Part shown: one piece after another, positions 1 to 5,451 of the stretch
How the letters are laid out: every line of letters starts with the position of its first letter
Position numbering within the stretch: the stretch's first letter is position 1
Notes under the pieces: generated by a model
The model's database searches: none
What the model saw: the letters and a program-made list of their open reading frames with translations, nothing else
Told to the model about the DNA's origin: nothing
Made by a program: the position numbers and the translations under genes
Origin: Thermococci archaeon
GTDB lineage: Archaea > Methanobacteriota_B > Thermococci > Thermococcales > Thermococcaceae
Reading direction: 5' to 3'
DNA length: 9,291 nt
NCBI GenBank assembly: GCA_003663695.1
Contig: QMUB01000024.1
Span: 1-9,291, forward strand

Positions 1-1371
1 AAACATTTGAATATGCTTTGGAACATTGTCGAGCAGATTTGCCAATGCTTCATACTGATCAAAGACATCGGGAATTTCAAGCTCGTTGTATTGTCCGGGA
101 TAAATCCCAACACCATCTACAACGTCTCCAGCGATTATCAAATATTTCAAGCGATCAACGATTTCCTCCTCTTCCCTGCTGCCAACATACCCATTGAGCC
201 ACTCCATGAACTTCATAAAAGCCTTTTCACAGAACTTATCGCTTCCCACGTGTATATCGCTTATGACTGCAGCATAAACTTTCTCCTCCAGCGGTGGTTT
301 CTCCTTCCGGTAAATGGGAACATCGGGGAGGAACATTCTGTTTGCAAAGAAAATTCCCTTCTTTGAATATACGCCGCTGAAAGCAATTACACTATCCGGA
401 AGAACCTCAAAGGCCTTCTTATAATCCTCCTTATCCCTTCCGATGAAAACCTTAATAACCCCTGTCGCATCCTCAATTTCAAATATAAAGCCCTTTCTGG
501 TTTCCCGCTTTGAGTTCACGAGCCCTATTATCACGATTTCATCATCGTAACCTCCGGTATACCCGAGCCTCCCTATATCCACGACACCCCTGAGTTCATG
601 AGTGTTTCTGATTATCTTGCGCATTTTCCTCAATCTGCTCCTGAACAGGAGGCTATAGGATTTAATTACAATCTCCCCTTCCTTTCCATTGGCATTTTTG
701 GCTTTTGGCGGTGTTAATTTCACATCCTTAACATCAAACAGCACTCTGGCATGGGATTCCATCCCTGCAGCCCTCGGGGCAAATCCCTCCCTCGGAACCA
801 CTTTAAAATCTTCATAAACTGAGTAGCTCTTCTTTCCAATCTCCTCCGGTGGCTCCTCTTCAAGAGTTACTAAAACACCGTACTCGCTGTAAGCAGATTT
901 ACTCAAAACCCCATTTTCCTCCTCGTCGCTTCCATTTGATGTGAATGCTCCATTGGAAATAGAGCTTTCCCCATTACCGAACTCATCCACGGAGACTTCC
1001 ACAGCAGCACCAGGGGTTTCGTGGCTTTCTTCATGGATTGCTTTAATCTCCACATGTTTTTGAACCTCTTCTCCAAGTTCAGTGCTTACTTCGACATTTG
1101 GTTCGCTCTCCACAGCCTTCTCTTCAATGAGTTCCTGTGGTTCTTCGGGTGGTTGGAGTTCTTTTTCGAGTGGAACACCCAATCCTTTGCTCTTCAGAAA
1201 AGCACTCACAACTTTCTCATCTATTATGAAAGTGTCAAACTCCCCTTTGGCAAATTTTATCAGCTCTGCGAGGGAGAAGGCATCGCCCTCATAATGGGGA
1301 GCAAGCTCGTAGTAAGCAGTTGGAGTTATTAAATAGTTATTCTTAAGCAGATCCTCGACCAAGTTCTTCAT
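1..1371 (-). CDS. polB: DNA polymerase D small subunit DP1 (3' part outside window)
   Basis: Small subunit of the archaeal replicative polymerase PolD; it carries the MRE11-like 3'-5' proofreading nuclease and pairs with the large subunit DP2. The frame is open from ATG at 1371 to base 1 (457 codons), so the C-terminal part is missing. The first ~70 residues form a charged N-terminal domain, followed by a long acidic, Ser/Glu-rich linker (about 70-190). An OB-fold region lies near 258-340 (LRGVVDIGRLGYTGGYDDE, then KGFIFEIEDATG). The calcineurin-like phosphoesterase domain starts with SDIHVGS (D372, H374) and GDVVDG (415-420), the metal-binding motifs, so nuclease activity should be intact. 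The start lies 17 bp after the cdc6 stop, with a G-rich stretch (GCGGGGGTTG) upstream, so the two genes are probably co-transcribed. In Thermococcales the DP2 gene normally follows; it would be beyond base 1. No intein in the visible part. The symbol polB is the one often used in archaeal annotation. Confidence 0.95.
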   Translation of the reverse strand, partial: MKNLVEDLLKNNYLITPTAYYELAPHYEGDAFSLAELIKFAKGEFDTFIIDEKVVSAFLKSKGLGVPLEKELQPPEEPQELIEEKAVESEPNVEVSTELGEEVQKHVEIKAIHEESHETPGAAVEVSVDEFGNGESSISNGAFTSNGSDEEENGVLSKSAYSEYGVLVTLEEEPPEEIGKKSYSVYEDFKVVPREGFAPRAAGMESHARVLFDVKDVKLTPPKAKNANGKEGEIVIKSYSLLFRSRLRKMRKIIRNTHELRGVVDIGRLGYTGGYDDEIVIIGLVNSKRETRKGFIFEIEDATGVIKVFIGRDKEDYKKAFEVLPDSVIAFSGVYSKKGIFFANRMFLPDVPIYRKEKPPLEEKVYAAVISDIHVGSDKFCEKAFMKFMEWLNGYVGSREEEEIVDRLKYLIIAGDVVDGVGIYPGQYNELEIPDVFDQYEALANLLDNVPKHIQMF

Positions 1372-1388
1372 AAGGCAACCCCCGCAAT

Positions 1389-2654
1389 TTAGGAAAGGCC
1401 CTCAAATAATTTTTTCTGCCTCGGGAAATCTATGGAGAGGATTGGATGAAGGTGGTAATCTCTTCTAAACATGCTTTTCACTTTAATCGCCGGAATGTTT
1501 AGGCGAATTTCTTTTGTTCTTCCATAACGCCCCTTGCTGACGACTTTGGCATTTATGATGCCAAGCATATCGAGCTCATTTATTAAATCACTTACCCTTC
1601 TCTGGGTTAAAGGTTCAACATCCATGCCCTCGCATATTTCTTTGTAAACCACATAAACCTCCCCAGTGTTAGCCGGAAGAGAACCGTTCTCATCGAGGAT
1701 CACAATGGAGTAGAGAACGAGCTTCGAATGAAGGGGGAGGGTTTTTATCACCTCTTCCATGGTATCGTGCTCGATCTTTTCCTGAGCCTTCCTAACATGT
1801 CTCTCAAGGACTTTATCCGCACCCTCACGCTCCGCTATCTCTCCGCTAACCCTCAACAAATCCAATGCCTTCCTTGCATCACCGTGCTCTTTGGCTGCTA
1901 GAGCAGCACATAACGGGATGACTGCAGCATCGAGAACCCCATCATTAAAGGCATTCATGGCTCTCTGAGTTAAGATGTCCCTCAGCTGGGAGGCATCGTA
2001 GGGCGGGAAAACCACCTCCTCTTCACTCAAACTTGATAAAACCCGCGCGTCCAGATATTCCTTAAACCTCAGATCATTTGAAATTCCAATTATGCTGACC
2101 CGTGCATTTTCAAGCTCTGTATTTATACGCGTTAGATTGTACAGTATATCATCGCCATTCTTTTTGATCAGCTTGTCTATTTCGTCCAGGATTATTATCA
2201 CGAACCTCTCTCGGGCATCTATTATCTCCTTGAGCTTTGAATAAACCTCATCCGTTGGCCAGCCAACCAAAGGTACTTCAAAACCGCTTTCATGCTTGAA
2301 ATAGTTGACAATATTTGCCAGAACACGATATTGAGTGTCAACAACCTCACAATTGAGATATATGACATCAACCGGAACGGAATACTTTATGGAAGCCTTT
2401 TTGAGCTCCTCGGTTATGAATTTTATTGTGACGGTTTTTCCGGTCCCCGTTTTCCCATAAACGAATATGTTTGAAGGAGTCTCGCCTTTGAGGACGGGCA
2501 CAAGTATATGAGCCAATGTTTCTATTTGCTCCCTCCTGTGGGGGAGCTCCTTTGGAGTATAGCTATGCCTGAGAACCTCTTTATTTTTGAATATCCTCTT
2601 TGCATTGAGATATTTTTCAAAAAGTGAGTCCAGATACCTCTGCTCTTCTCCCAT
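1389..2654 (-). CDS. cdc6: Orc1/Cdc6 replication initiator
   Basis: AAA+ initiator that binds ORB elements in oriC and helps load the MCM helicase. From ATG 2654 the protein has 421 aa, matching the ~420 aa of the Pyrococcus protein. Seen: Walker A GKTGTGKT (67-74), Walker B IIILDEID (153-160), sensor 1 GISND (190-194), sensor 2 GDARKALDLLR (258-268), and a C-terminal winged helix from about 310, including TQRRVSDLINELDMLGIINAK. The open frame extends 17 codons further to 2705, but MGEEQRYLDS has a proper ribosome binding site (GGAGGTG, five bases before ATG) and fits the family N-terminus, so I chose 2654. An ORB core overlaps this leader, suggesting autoregulation. It heads an operon with the PolD small subunit gene and faces away from the main origin region to the right. 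All AAA+ motifs are intact. Confidence 0.97.
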   Translation of the reverse strand: MGEEQRYLDSLFEKYLNAKRIFKNKEVLRHSYTPKELPHRREQIETLAHILVPVLKGETPSNIFVYGKTGTGKTVTIKFITEELKKASIKYSVPVDVIYLNCEVVDTQYRVLANIVNYFKHESGFEVPLVGWPTDEVYSKLKEIIDARERFVIIILDEIDKLIKKNGDDILYNLTRINTELENARVSIIGISNDLRFKEYLDARVLSSLSEEEVVFPPYDASQLRDILTQRAMNAFNDGVLDAAVIPLCAALAAKEHGDARKALDLLRVSGEIAEREGADKVLERHVRKAQEKIEHDTMEEVIKTLPLHSKLVLYSIVILDENGSLPANTGEVYVVYKEICEGMDVEPLTQRRVSDLINELDMLGIINAKVVSKGRYGRTKEIRLNIPAIKVKSMFRRDYHLHPILSIDFPRQKKLFEGLS

Positions 2655-2700
2655 CACCACACCTCCACTGGAAATCAAGCCTATTGTTTTTAAAGACATT
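2655..2700 (-). promoter_or_regulatory. cdc6 promoter and leader with an overlapping ORB core
   Basis: On the minus strand a TATA-like CTTTAAAAAC lies at about 2686-2696. About 25 bases downstream, at 2664-2676, is TCCACTGGAAATC (plus reading), an ORB core, and then the ribosome binding site GGAGGTG at 2658-2664. The predicted transcription start therefore falls in or next to the ORB core. If Orc1/Cdc6 binds here it would block its own transcription, as known for many initiators; that is inference. Confidence 0.6.
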
Positions 2701-2811
2701 CTCAATTTTAGTGACTTCTTATCACTTTACGCACATATTCCGATGATTTTATTGACCATCTGTTCTATTATTATCAGTTATCATTCATTTTATAACGGGC
2801 TCCACCCGAAG

Positions 2812-2829
2812 CACAGGAAACACAGGAAG
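2812..2829. repeat. Tandem 9-bp repeat CACAGGAAA/CACAGGAAG
   Basis: Two adjacent copies of CACAGGAA(A/G) in the stretch between cdc6 and the uncharacterised gene. The GGAAAC half resembles the right half of an ORB element, and the same octamer appears inverted within the degenerate ORB at 3683-3696. It may be a weak initiator site or chance. The rest of 2700-2934 is AT-rich; I see no convincing gene in it. Confidence 0.4.
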
Positions 2830-2934
2830 CAATAGTAATGATGGCTCTCAAGGTTTATATGTTTTATTGGTCAAGTTCTTGTAAATACTTTGAGAAAGGG
2901 AGAGAAAAGTTGCTGCAAAGAATGTAGAGAAGAT

Positions 2935-3558
2935 TCATATATAATCCATGCTGACGCCTTTTTCCGGTCGTTTTTGAGATTTGAGGATTTCATCCAGCAG
3001 TGCTTTTGCATCTTCCCTGCTCAGACCCACCTTTTTTACAAGAAATAATAGTATATCCTCATTGGATGCACCTTTTGAAAGCCGGTCCAAGACCATAAGG
3101 GCGATCCTCTCAAAAACAGCTTCCTGGAATTCTTTCTCAATATTAAGTGCAGAAACCATTTCATTTAATCCTATCAAAAGCGCTGTCAACGCATCGTTAA
3201 ATTCGCCCTTCCCAAGGCTCTTCCTATCCAGATCAACACGAATAACTATCTCCTCATTCATCCCAGACAGAGTGAACTTCAGTAGATTTATCTTCTCATT
3301 TAAAAGAAGTAAAATCCGATACATCTTTAGGCGTTCCTGTGACTCCAGCGAAGCGGTTTCAATTCCAGTGGAAATTATTAGGTAAACAAAGTTATCCGAG
3401 AAGACAACGTTGAGTAAAAAGGGCATCTTCGGGTGTTCTGCAACATAGTAATTTTCTTTTATCTCTTTTATGCTCCATGGGAGATCCACAATGTCCGTAG
3501 CGTCATCGCTACCCGCTTTCAACCATTCAAGAACGTTCTCTTTCAAATATACCACCAC
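2935..3558 (-). CDS. Uncharacterised origin-linked protein, possibly YbjN/type III chaperone-like
   Basis: I cannot assign a function. The protein has about 207 aa from GTG 3558, chosen because GGTGGAG (3564-3570) sits five bases upstream. The open frame continues to a TTG at 3594 with no good ribosome binding site. No signal peptide or membrane segment. The N-terminal half alternates strands and helices (FLLNVVFSDNFVYLIISTGI, then RLKMYRILLLLNEKINLLKFTL and EEIVIRVDL). The 'LLLLNEKINLLKFTL' helix followed by an acidic strand resembles the YbjN/type III secretion chaperone fold, which often binds partner proteins; this is a weak pattern match. The C-terminal ~70 residues are helical and charged, including a segment (SNEDILLFLVKKVGLSREDAKALLDEIL) that could be a small helical binding domain. 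It lies between cdc6 and oriC and carries an ORB core in its coding sequence (3363-3374), so a replication-linked role is possible but unproven. Confidence 0.8.
   Translation of the reverse strand: MVVYLKENVLEWLKAGSDDATDIVDLPWSIKEIKENYYVAEHPKMPFLLNVVFSDNFVYLIISTGIETASLESQERLKMYRILLLLNEKINLLKFTLSGMNEEIVIRVDLDRKSLGKGEFNDALTALLIGLNEMVSALNIEKEFQEAVFERIALMVLDRLSKGASNEDILLFLVKKVGLSREDAKALLDEILKSQKRPEKGVSMDYI
3363..3374. repeat. ORB core TTCCAGTGGAAA inside a coding region
   Basis: Perfect dyad core of the Thermococcales origin recognition box, located inside the uncharacterised gene, where it encodes part of ISTGIE. It lacks a G-string on either side, so it is of the mini-ORB type. It lies about 450 bp from the central ORB at 3811-3840. 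Confidence 0.65.
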
Positions 3559-3595
3559 ATTAACTCCACCTTCATTGTTTATAGGAATTTCCAAA

Positions 3596-3609
3596 TCTGC
3601 ACTGGAAAC
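3596..3609. repeat. Degenerate ORB core (TCTGCACTGGAAAC)
   Basis: Matches TTTCCACTGGAAAC at 12 of 14 positions, with an intact right half, and is followed by GATG rather than a G-string. It lies just upstream of the uncharacterised gene, near the alternative TTG start at 3594, so binding could influence that gene's transcription. Confidence 0.45.
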
Positions 3610-3620
3610 GATGCTCCGGG

Positions 3621-3638
3621 ATGAACATAAATGTTCAT
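3621..3638. repeat. Inverted repeat ATGAACAT-AA-ATGTTCAT
   Basis: Perfect 8-bp arms around two bases. The half site TGAACAT recurs at 3745-3751, and TGAACA at 3915-3920 and 3988-3993, with the inverse at 3922-3927. It may bind a dimeric protein at the origin or in the promoter of the uncharacterised gene. On the minus strand, its ACATTTATGTT could also act as a TATA region for that gene. Confidence 0.6.
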
Positions 3639-3682
3639 TGTCTCTTTACCATTGAAAAGGAACAGAAGCACACAAGGGGACA

Positions 3683-3696
3683 TTTCCTGTGAAAAC
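3683..3696. repeat. Degenerate ORB core (TTTCCTGTGAAAAC)
   Basis: Twelve of 14 positions match TTTCCAGTGGAAAC. It is preceded by ACAAGGGGACA, so a short G-string lies on its left side. A still weaker copy, TCCATTGGAG, lies at 3727-3736. Confidence 0.4.
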
Positions 3697-3810
3697 AAAA
3701 TGAATATTTCTGTACACAAATGCATGTCCATTGGAGCACAAAAATGAACATCTCTGAAAACAATATTGTTAACATTCCAGATATAAGTTAAACAATCGAT
3801 ATACCCCCCA

Positions 3811-3840
3811 CCCCTTGATTTCCACTGGAACCAAGGGGGA
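3811..3840. other. Full ORB element with G-strings on both sides
   Basis: CCCCTTGATTTCCA on the left and TGGAACCAAGGGGGA on the right form an almost perfect palindrome around a CT centre: the dyad core TTCCACTGGAA plus an outward G-string in each orientation. A canonical ORB has the core and a G-string on one side, which the initiator's AAA+ domain reads to set polarity. This copy can be read either way and is the strongest initiator site in the window. Confidence 0.8.
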
Positions 3841-3888
3841 ACACCGGATTTGTTGTTTGTTTTGGTTTAAACACTCCCATTATCTCTA

Positions 3889-3960
3889 CGCTTTATAGTA
3901 TATATACTTTACTATGAACAATGTTCAATATCTTAATAAATTAAATGATAAAAATCCAAA
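3889..3960. other. AT-rich stretch, candidate DNA unwinding element
   Basis: Strongly AT-rich, including the palindrome AGTATATATACT (3897-3908) and the run AATAAATTAAATGATAAAAA. It lies between the full ORB and the mini-ORB pair, which is where the unwinding element is expected in Pyrococcus-type origins. AT richness continues to about 4055. Assignment rests on composition and position only. Confidence 0.5.
3915..3927. repeat. Inverted repeat TGAACA-A-TGTTCA
   Basis: Perfect 6-bp arms around one base, sharing the half site with 3621-3638. It lies within the AT-rich stretch, just after AGTATATATACT. Confidence 0.55.
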
Positions 3961-4079
3961 GACTTTTAAAGTTGGTCCCCGATATTCTGAACAAAAATAC
4001 ATTGATAAATATAAACTGGTTTATAAATACGACTTTACAAATATTTTGGGATGAAATAAATCAAGGCTGCATAACCCAG

Positions 4080-4091
4080 TTCCAGTGGAAA
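4080..4091. repeat. Mini-ORB TTCCAGTGGAAA
   Basis: Perfect core, followed ten bases later by a GGGGGG run (4102-4107). This may be a G-string at longer than normal spacing, or unrelated. Confidence 0.7.
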
Positions 4092-4165
4092 TATAACTCT
4101 GGGGGGTTGGTGTTTGTAGTGATGATTCAAGTCGAAATTAAACTACACATTTTTGACCAGTATGA

Positions 4166-4180
4166 TTTCCACTGGAAAAC
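4166..4180. repeat. Mini-ORB TTTCCACTGGAAAAC
   Basis: Perfect dyad core extended by one T/A pair on each side. It lies 86 bp right of the previous mini-ORB, roughly eight helical turns away. No G-string of the normal orientation adjoins it; C-rich runs follow to the right. Confidence 0.7.
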
Positions 4181-4270
4181 TCCCATTTTAACCCCCAATT
4201 TTTTGAAACCTCGGTTTTTATGGAGTTTTAACATGTACGTAGGATTCCCGCGGGTGGAAGTGATGGTAAC

Positions 4271-4290
4271 CCTATATGTTTTTAAGAAGT
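4271..4290 (+). promoter_or_regulatory. Promoter of the potassium channel gene
   Basis: TATA-like GTTTTTAAG at 4278-4286 would place the transcription start about 25 bases on, near 4305-4310. The ATG at 4309 would then have no leader or a very short one, consistent with the lack of a clear ribosome binding site before it. The GC palindrome CCCGCGGG at 4247-4254, just upstream, could be an operator. Confidence 0.5.
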
Positions 4291-4308
4291 ATTATGTAAG
4301 ATGGAAAT

Positions 4309-5325
4309 ATGATCCCAATCTCATTGGTTCGAAGGCTACTTAAGATTAGGGTGAAGCTAAGAAAGAGCAGAGTTATAATGCTTGCAGGGGCAGTTTTGGG
4401 GCTTGCGTTGGTGTTTTCGCTGCTTTTTATGTACTTTGAAGAGAAAGATTTTGTATCTGCTTTCTATTGGGCAATAATAACAATGGCCACCATAGGTTAT
4501 GGAGACATAACACCTCAAACTTTTGGGGGTAGGATTGTAGCAATGATTGCTGCCGTGGCGGGCATATCCACTTTCACCGCTCTGGTTTCGATTTTGGCGG
4601 AATATTTTATTTCATCTTCATTGAGGAGGATGATGGGGATGCAGAAAGTAAAGTTCAAAGGGCATTACGTTGTTATCGGGCGAAATGGGAGTGTTTTAAG
4701 TTGTGTTCTGGAGCTTAAGGATGCCATTAACGGGGGCCAGGCTGAGAATAAGCCCATTGTTGTTATTCTACCCGATGAGGAAGAGAAGAAAAAGCTTCCG
4801 ATGCCGGGAGATGTTGAGGTGCTCATAGGAGATCCAACAAACATTGAAACCCTGAAGAGAGCCCGTGTTGATCGTGCTTCGCATGTAATCCTCGCACTTG
4901 AAGATGATTCGAGATCTGTTTTTGTTACATTGATGATAAAGAAATTATCAAAGGCAAAGGTCTTTGTGGAAGTGCTGGGTCATGAGAGCGTTGATCTAAT
5001 TAAGCAGGCAGGTGCTGATAGGGTAATTACAAGCAGAACCTTGGCTGGCAGATTGCTCGCAAGTGCCATCTTTGAACCGGAGGTTGTGGATGTTATAGAG
5101 GATATCACGACTTCCTCCGGAAACTATGATATAACAATTTTGGAGTTCCCTCACCTCACAGGAGCTTCCTATAGGGAAGCCTTTGAGCAGATGTACTCAA
5201 AGGGATATTTCCTGCTCGGCTATGTTTCCGAGGAGATAAGGTTGATGCCCCCTTTAAATGAGATCATACCTGAGGGTGCAAAGCTAATCGTGATGAGACA
5301 GGTTTACGGGCAAGGAGACCATTAA
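4309..5325 (+). CDS. MthK-type potassium channel with RCK domain
   Basis: Two-TM potassium channel subunit with a cytoplasmic RCK (TrkA-N/TrkA-C) gating domain, 338 aa; four subunits form the pore. Seen: a basic N-terminus (RRLLKIRVKLRKSR), TM1 at about 23-43, pore helix SAFYWAIITMA (50-60), selectivity filter TIGYGD (61-66), and TM2 at about 74-100 with a likely hinge glycine at 85. The Rossmann-like RCK domain starts at about 118 (HYVVIGRNGSVLSCVLEL), with GDPTNIETLKRA (174-185), and the TrkA-C part occupies about 255-338. Compared with MthK from memory, only one of the calcium-site acidic residues seems kept (E221; A196 and L223 replace the others), so the ligand may differ. A strong ribosome binding site inside the gene (4623-4629) precedes Met-108, Met-109 and Met-111, where MthK makes its free RCK subunit. 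It lies between oriC and radA; a link to replication is not implied. Confidence 0.93.
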   Translation: MIPISLVRRLLKIRVKLRKSRVIMLAGAVLGLALVFSLLFMYFEEKDFVSAFYWAIITMATIGYGDITPQTFGGRIVAMIAAVAGISTFTALVSILAEYFISSSLRRMMGMQKVKFKGHYVVIGRNGSVLSCVLELKDAINGGQAENKPIVVILPDEEEKKKLPMPGDVEVLIGDPTNIETLKRARVDRASHVILALEDDSRSVFVTLMIKKLSKAKVFVEVLGHESVDLIKQAGADRVITSRTLAGRLLASAIFEPEVVDVIEDITTSSGNYDITILEFPHLTGASYREAFEQMYSKGYFLLGYVSEEIRLMPPLNEIIPEGAKLIVMRQVYGQGDH

Positions 5326-5330
5326 CCGTG

Positions 5331-5357
5331 CCATCGATGGAGCTATTTTTCGTTTTG
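5331..5357 (+). terminator. Possible terminator after the channel gene
   Basis: The palindrome CCATCGATGG (5331-5340) is followed by CTATTTTTCGTTTTGG. Archaeal termination depends mainly on T tracts, so the T-rich part is the relevant signal; the palindrome has no loop and may be incidental. Confidence 0.4.
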
Positions 5358-5390
5358 GCTTAGTTAATCCCTTTATATCCCATTGGGGGA

Positions 5391-5446
5391 AAAGTATATA
5401 ATTCTTTATGCCCTTCAACTTATTTGATGTCAGGCTCATGGGTGAT
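5391..5446 (+). promoter_or_regulatory. radA promoter and ribosome binding site
   Basis: AAAGTATATAATTC gives a good TATA box at 5394-5402, preceded by a purine-rich GGGGGAAA that could serve as BRE. The expected start is near 5425. GGTGAT at 5441-5446 is the ribosome binding site, five bases before ATG 5452. An earlier TTTATAT at 5372-5378 is a weaker alternative. Confidence 0.7.
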
Positions 5447-5451
5447 AAGAA

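Larger units (their letters stand above)
3559..4270. other. oriC: Chromosomal replication origin oriC (Orc1/Cdc6 type)
   Basis: A gene-free stretch of about 700 bp between the uncharacterised gene and the potassium channel gene. It contains one full ORB with G-strings on both sides (3811-3840), two clear mini-ORBs (4080-4091, 4166-4180), at least two copies with 12 of 14 matches to TTTCCASTGGAAAC (3596-3609, 3683-3696), TGAACA repeats and an AT-rich stretch. In Pyrococcus and Thermococcus the origin lies beside the single orc1/cdc6 gene and the PolD genes, as here. The only long open frame across it (3945-4343 plus) has no ribosome binding site or family resemblance. The boundaries are approximate, and functional sites extend left to at least 2664. 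Confidence 0.88.

Noticed and set aside
1021..1332. Plus-strand open frames opposite the PolD small subunit
   Set aside because: They are antisense shadows of a well-supported gene with intact family motifs.
2655..2705. Longer Cdc6 start (MRMSLKTIGLISSGG...) at 2705
   Set aside because: The extra 17 codons cover the TATA box and ORB, have no ribosome binding site and do not resemble the family N-terminus.
2838..2927. Mini-ORF MMALKVYMFYWSSSCKYFEK... (29 aa), preceded by GGAAG and containing a TATA-like GTTTATAT
   Set aside because: Very short, the TATA lies inside the frame, and no family match is recognisable; it could be a remnant but nothing supports a gene.
3945..4343. 132-codon plus-strand open frame across the origin
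   Set aside because: No ribosome binding site, no recognisable domain, low-complexity AT-driven residues, runs through two mini-ORBs and ends inside the channel gene in another frame.
5378..5390. TCCCATTGGGGGA as a further ORB
   Set aside because: The core CCATTGG does not keep the TCCASTGGA pattern; the purine run is better explained as part of the radA promoter.
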